DNA of 13,146 nucleotides, taken from the NCBI GenBank assembly GCA_028284565.1, contig JANQRM010000241.1:1-13146 (forward strand), given 5' to 3'. Source of the stretch: Anaerolineae bacterium. GTDB taxonomy: Bacteria > Chloroflexota > Anaerolineae > Aggregatilineales > Phototrophicaceae. Made by a program: the position numbers and the translations under genes. This document shows, piece by piece, positions 12,891-13,146 of this stretch; the first letter of the stretch is position 1; each line of letters starts with the position of its first letter. A model generated the notes under the pieces. It searched no databases. It was given only the letters and a program-made list of their open reading frames with translations, and was not told the DNA's origin.

Positions 12891-13146
12891 ATGGAAATGA
12901 AAACCAGCCTCGTCCAAGACGCGATGGGGCGCACAAATCGGAATGTCCTTTTAGCTAGTATTCTGGGCATCCTTATCTCAGTCGGCTTTTTTGTCGCCGC
13001 GTTACCTGCCTTGCAAGCCCTCCTCGCCGGACCAAACACCCCTACTGATATCGAACTCATCACCAGAACTGATGCCGGAATCTTTGGTGAACGCACAAGC
13101 ATTACTGTCGAAAGCAAGGATGATTCTGGTGAGACGGGATATGCCG
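12891..13146 (+). CDS. N-terminus of a membrane-anchored protein of unknown function, truncated by window edge
   Basis: An open frame from the ATG at 12891 runs to the window end, 85 complete codons. GGGAGA (12877-12882) lies 8 nt upstream, and a TATAAT promoter lies 42 bp upstream. A second ATG at 12897 (MKTSL) is possible but less well placed. Residues 1-18 are polar (MEMKTSLVQDAMGRTNRN). One hydrophobic segment (about 19-47, VLLASILGILISVGFFVAALPALQALLA) follows, with no convincing cleavage site, so it is probably a signal anchor. The remainder (DIELITRTDAGIFGERTSITVES) looks like the start of an extracytoplasmic beta domain. No family can be named from this part. Confidence 0.75.
   Translation, partial: MEMKTSLVQDAMGRTNRNVLLASILGILISVGFFVAALPALQALLAGPNTPTDIELITRTDAGIFGERTSITVESKDDSGETGYA

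Overview
The window looks like chromosomal DNA of a free-living bacterium, most plausibly a Chloroflexota (Anaerolineae-like) lineage. This is inferred from gene style: long secreted beta-rich proteins of unknown function, a PsbP-like triple-repeat exported protein, a DtxR-type regulator with an SH3 domain, a CheR-TPR protein, and clear AGGAGG-type ribosome sites on only some genes. No rRNA, tRNA, CRISPR array, insertion sequence or phage gene was seen. Taxonomy cannot be proven from the sequence alone.

Left part (1-3413). The minus strand opens with the truncated N-terminus of a membrane protein resembling GT-C/GT39 glycosyltransferases. About 200 bp of divergent regulatory DNA with a long inverted repeat follows. 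Next come a secreted G8-like, Asn/Gly-repeat surface protein (+), a hairpin terminator or dispersed palindrome, and a stand-alone receiver protein (+). The receiver converges on a CheR-type methyltransferase with C-terminal TPRs (-). The last two suggest a chemosensory or phosphorelay output, but no receptor or kinase lies here.

Centre (3500-8405). Two genes on the plus strand form a tight unit: a 1189-residue exported beta-sandwich protein of unknown function, and an exported YVTN/YncE-type beta-propeller ending in a small single-heme c-type domain (CASCH). The second gene probably starts at a TTG inside the end of the first, behind a strong AAGGTGG site, so the two are likely translationally coupled. 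This pair is the best candidate here for an undescribed system, an extracytoplasmic redox or binding module. The large gene carries an internal segment of about 540 bp with clearly lower GC.

Right part (8406-13146). After a 630-bp stretch without a convincing gene comes a DtxR/MntR-family regulator (+), whose predicted primary metal site lacks two usual ligands. It meets a PIG-L/LmbE deacetylase (-) tail to tail with overlapping stop codons. A DUF423/YgdD-family membrane protein (-) and the exported triple-PsbP-like protein (-) follow, separated by a strong terminator. The region between 12591 and 12891 is dense with regulatory signals: three GTCAC repeats at exactly 11-bp spacing, a perfect palindrome, a possible structured leader with a tiny ORF, and a 10-bp tandem repeat placed at the -35 of a TATAAT promoter. 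That promoter drives a membrane protein cut off by the window end.
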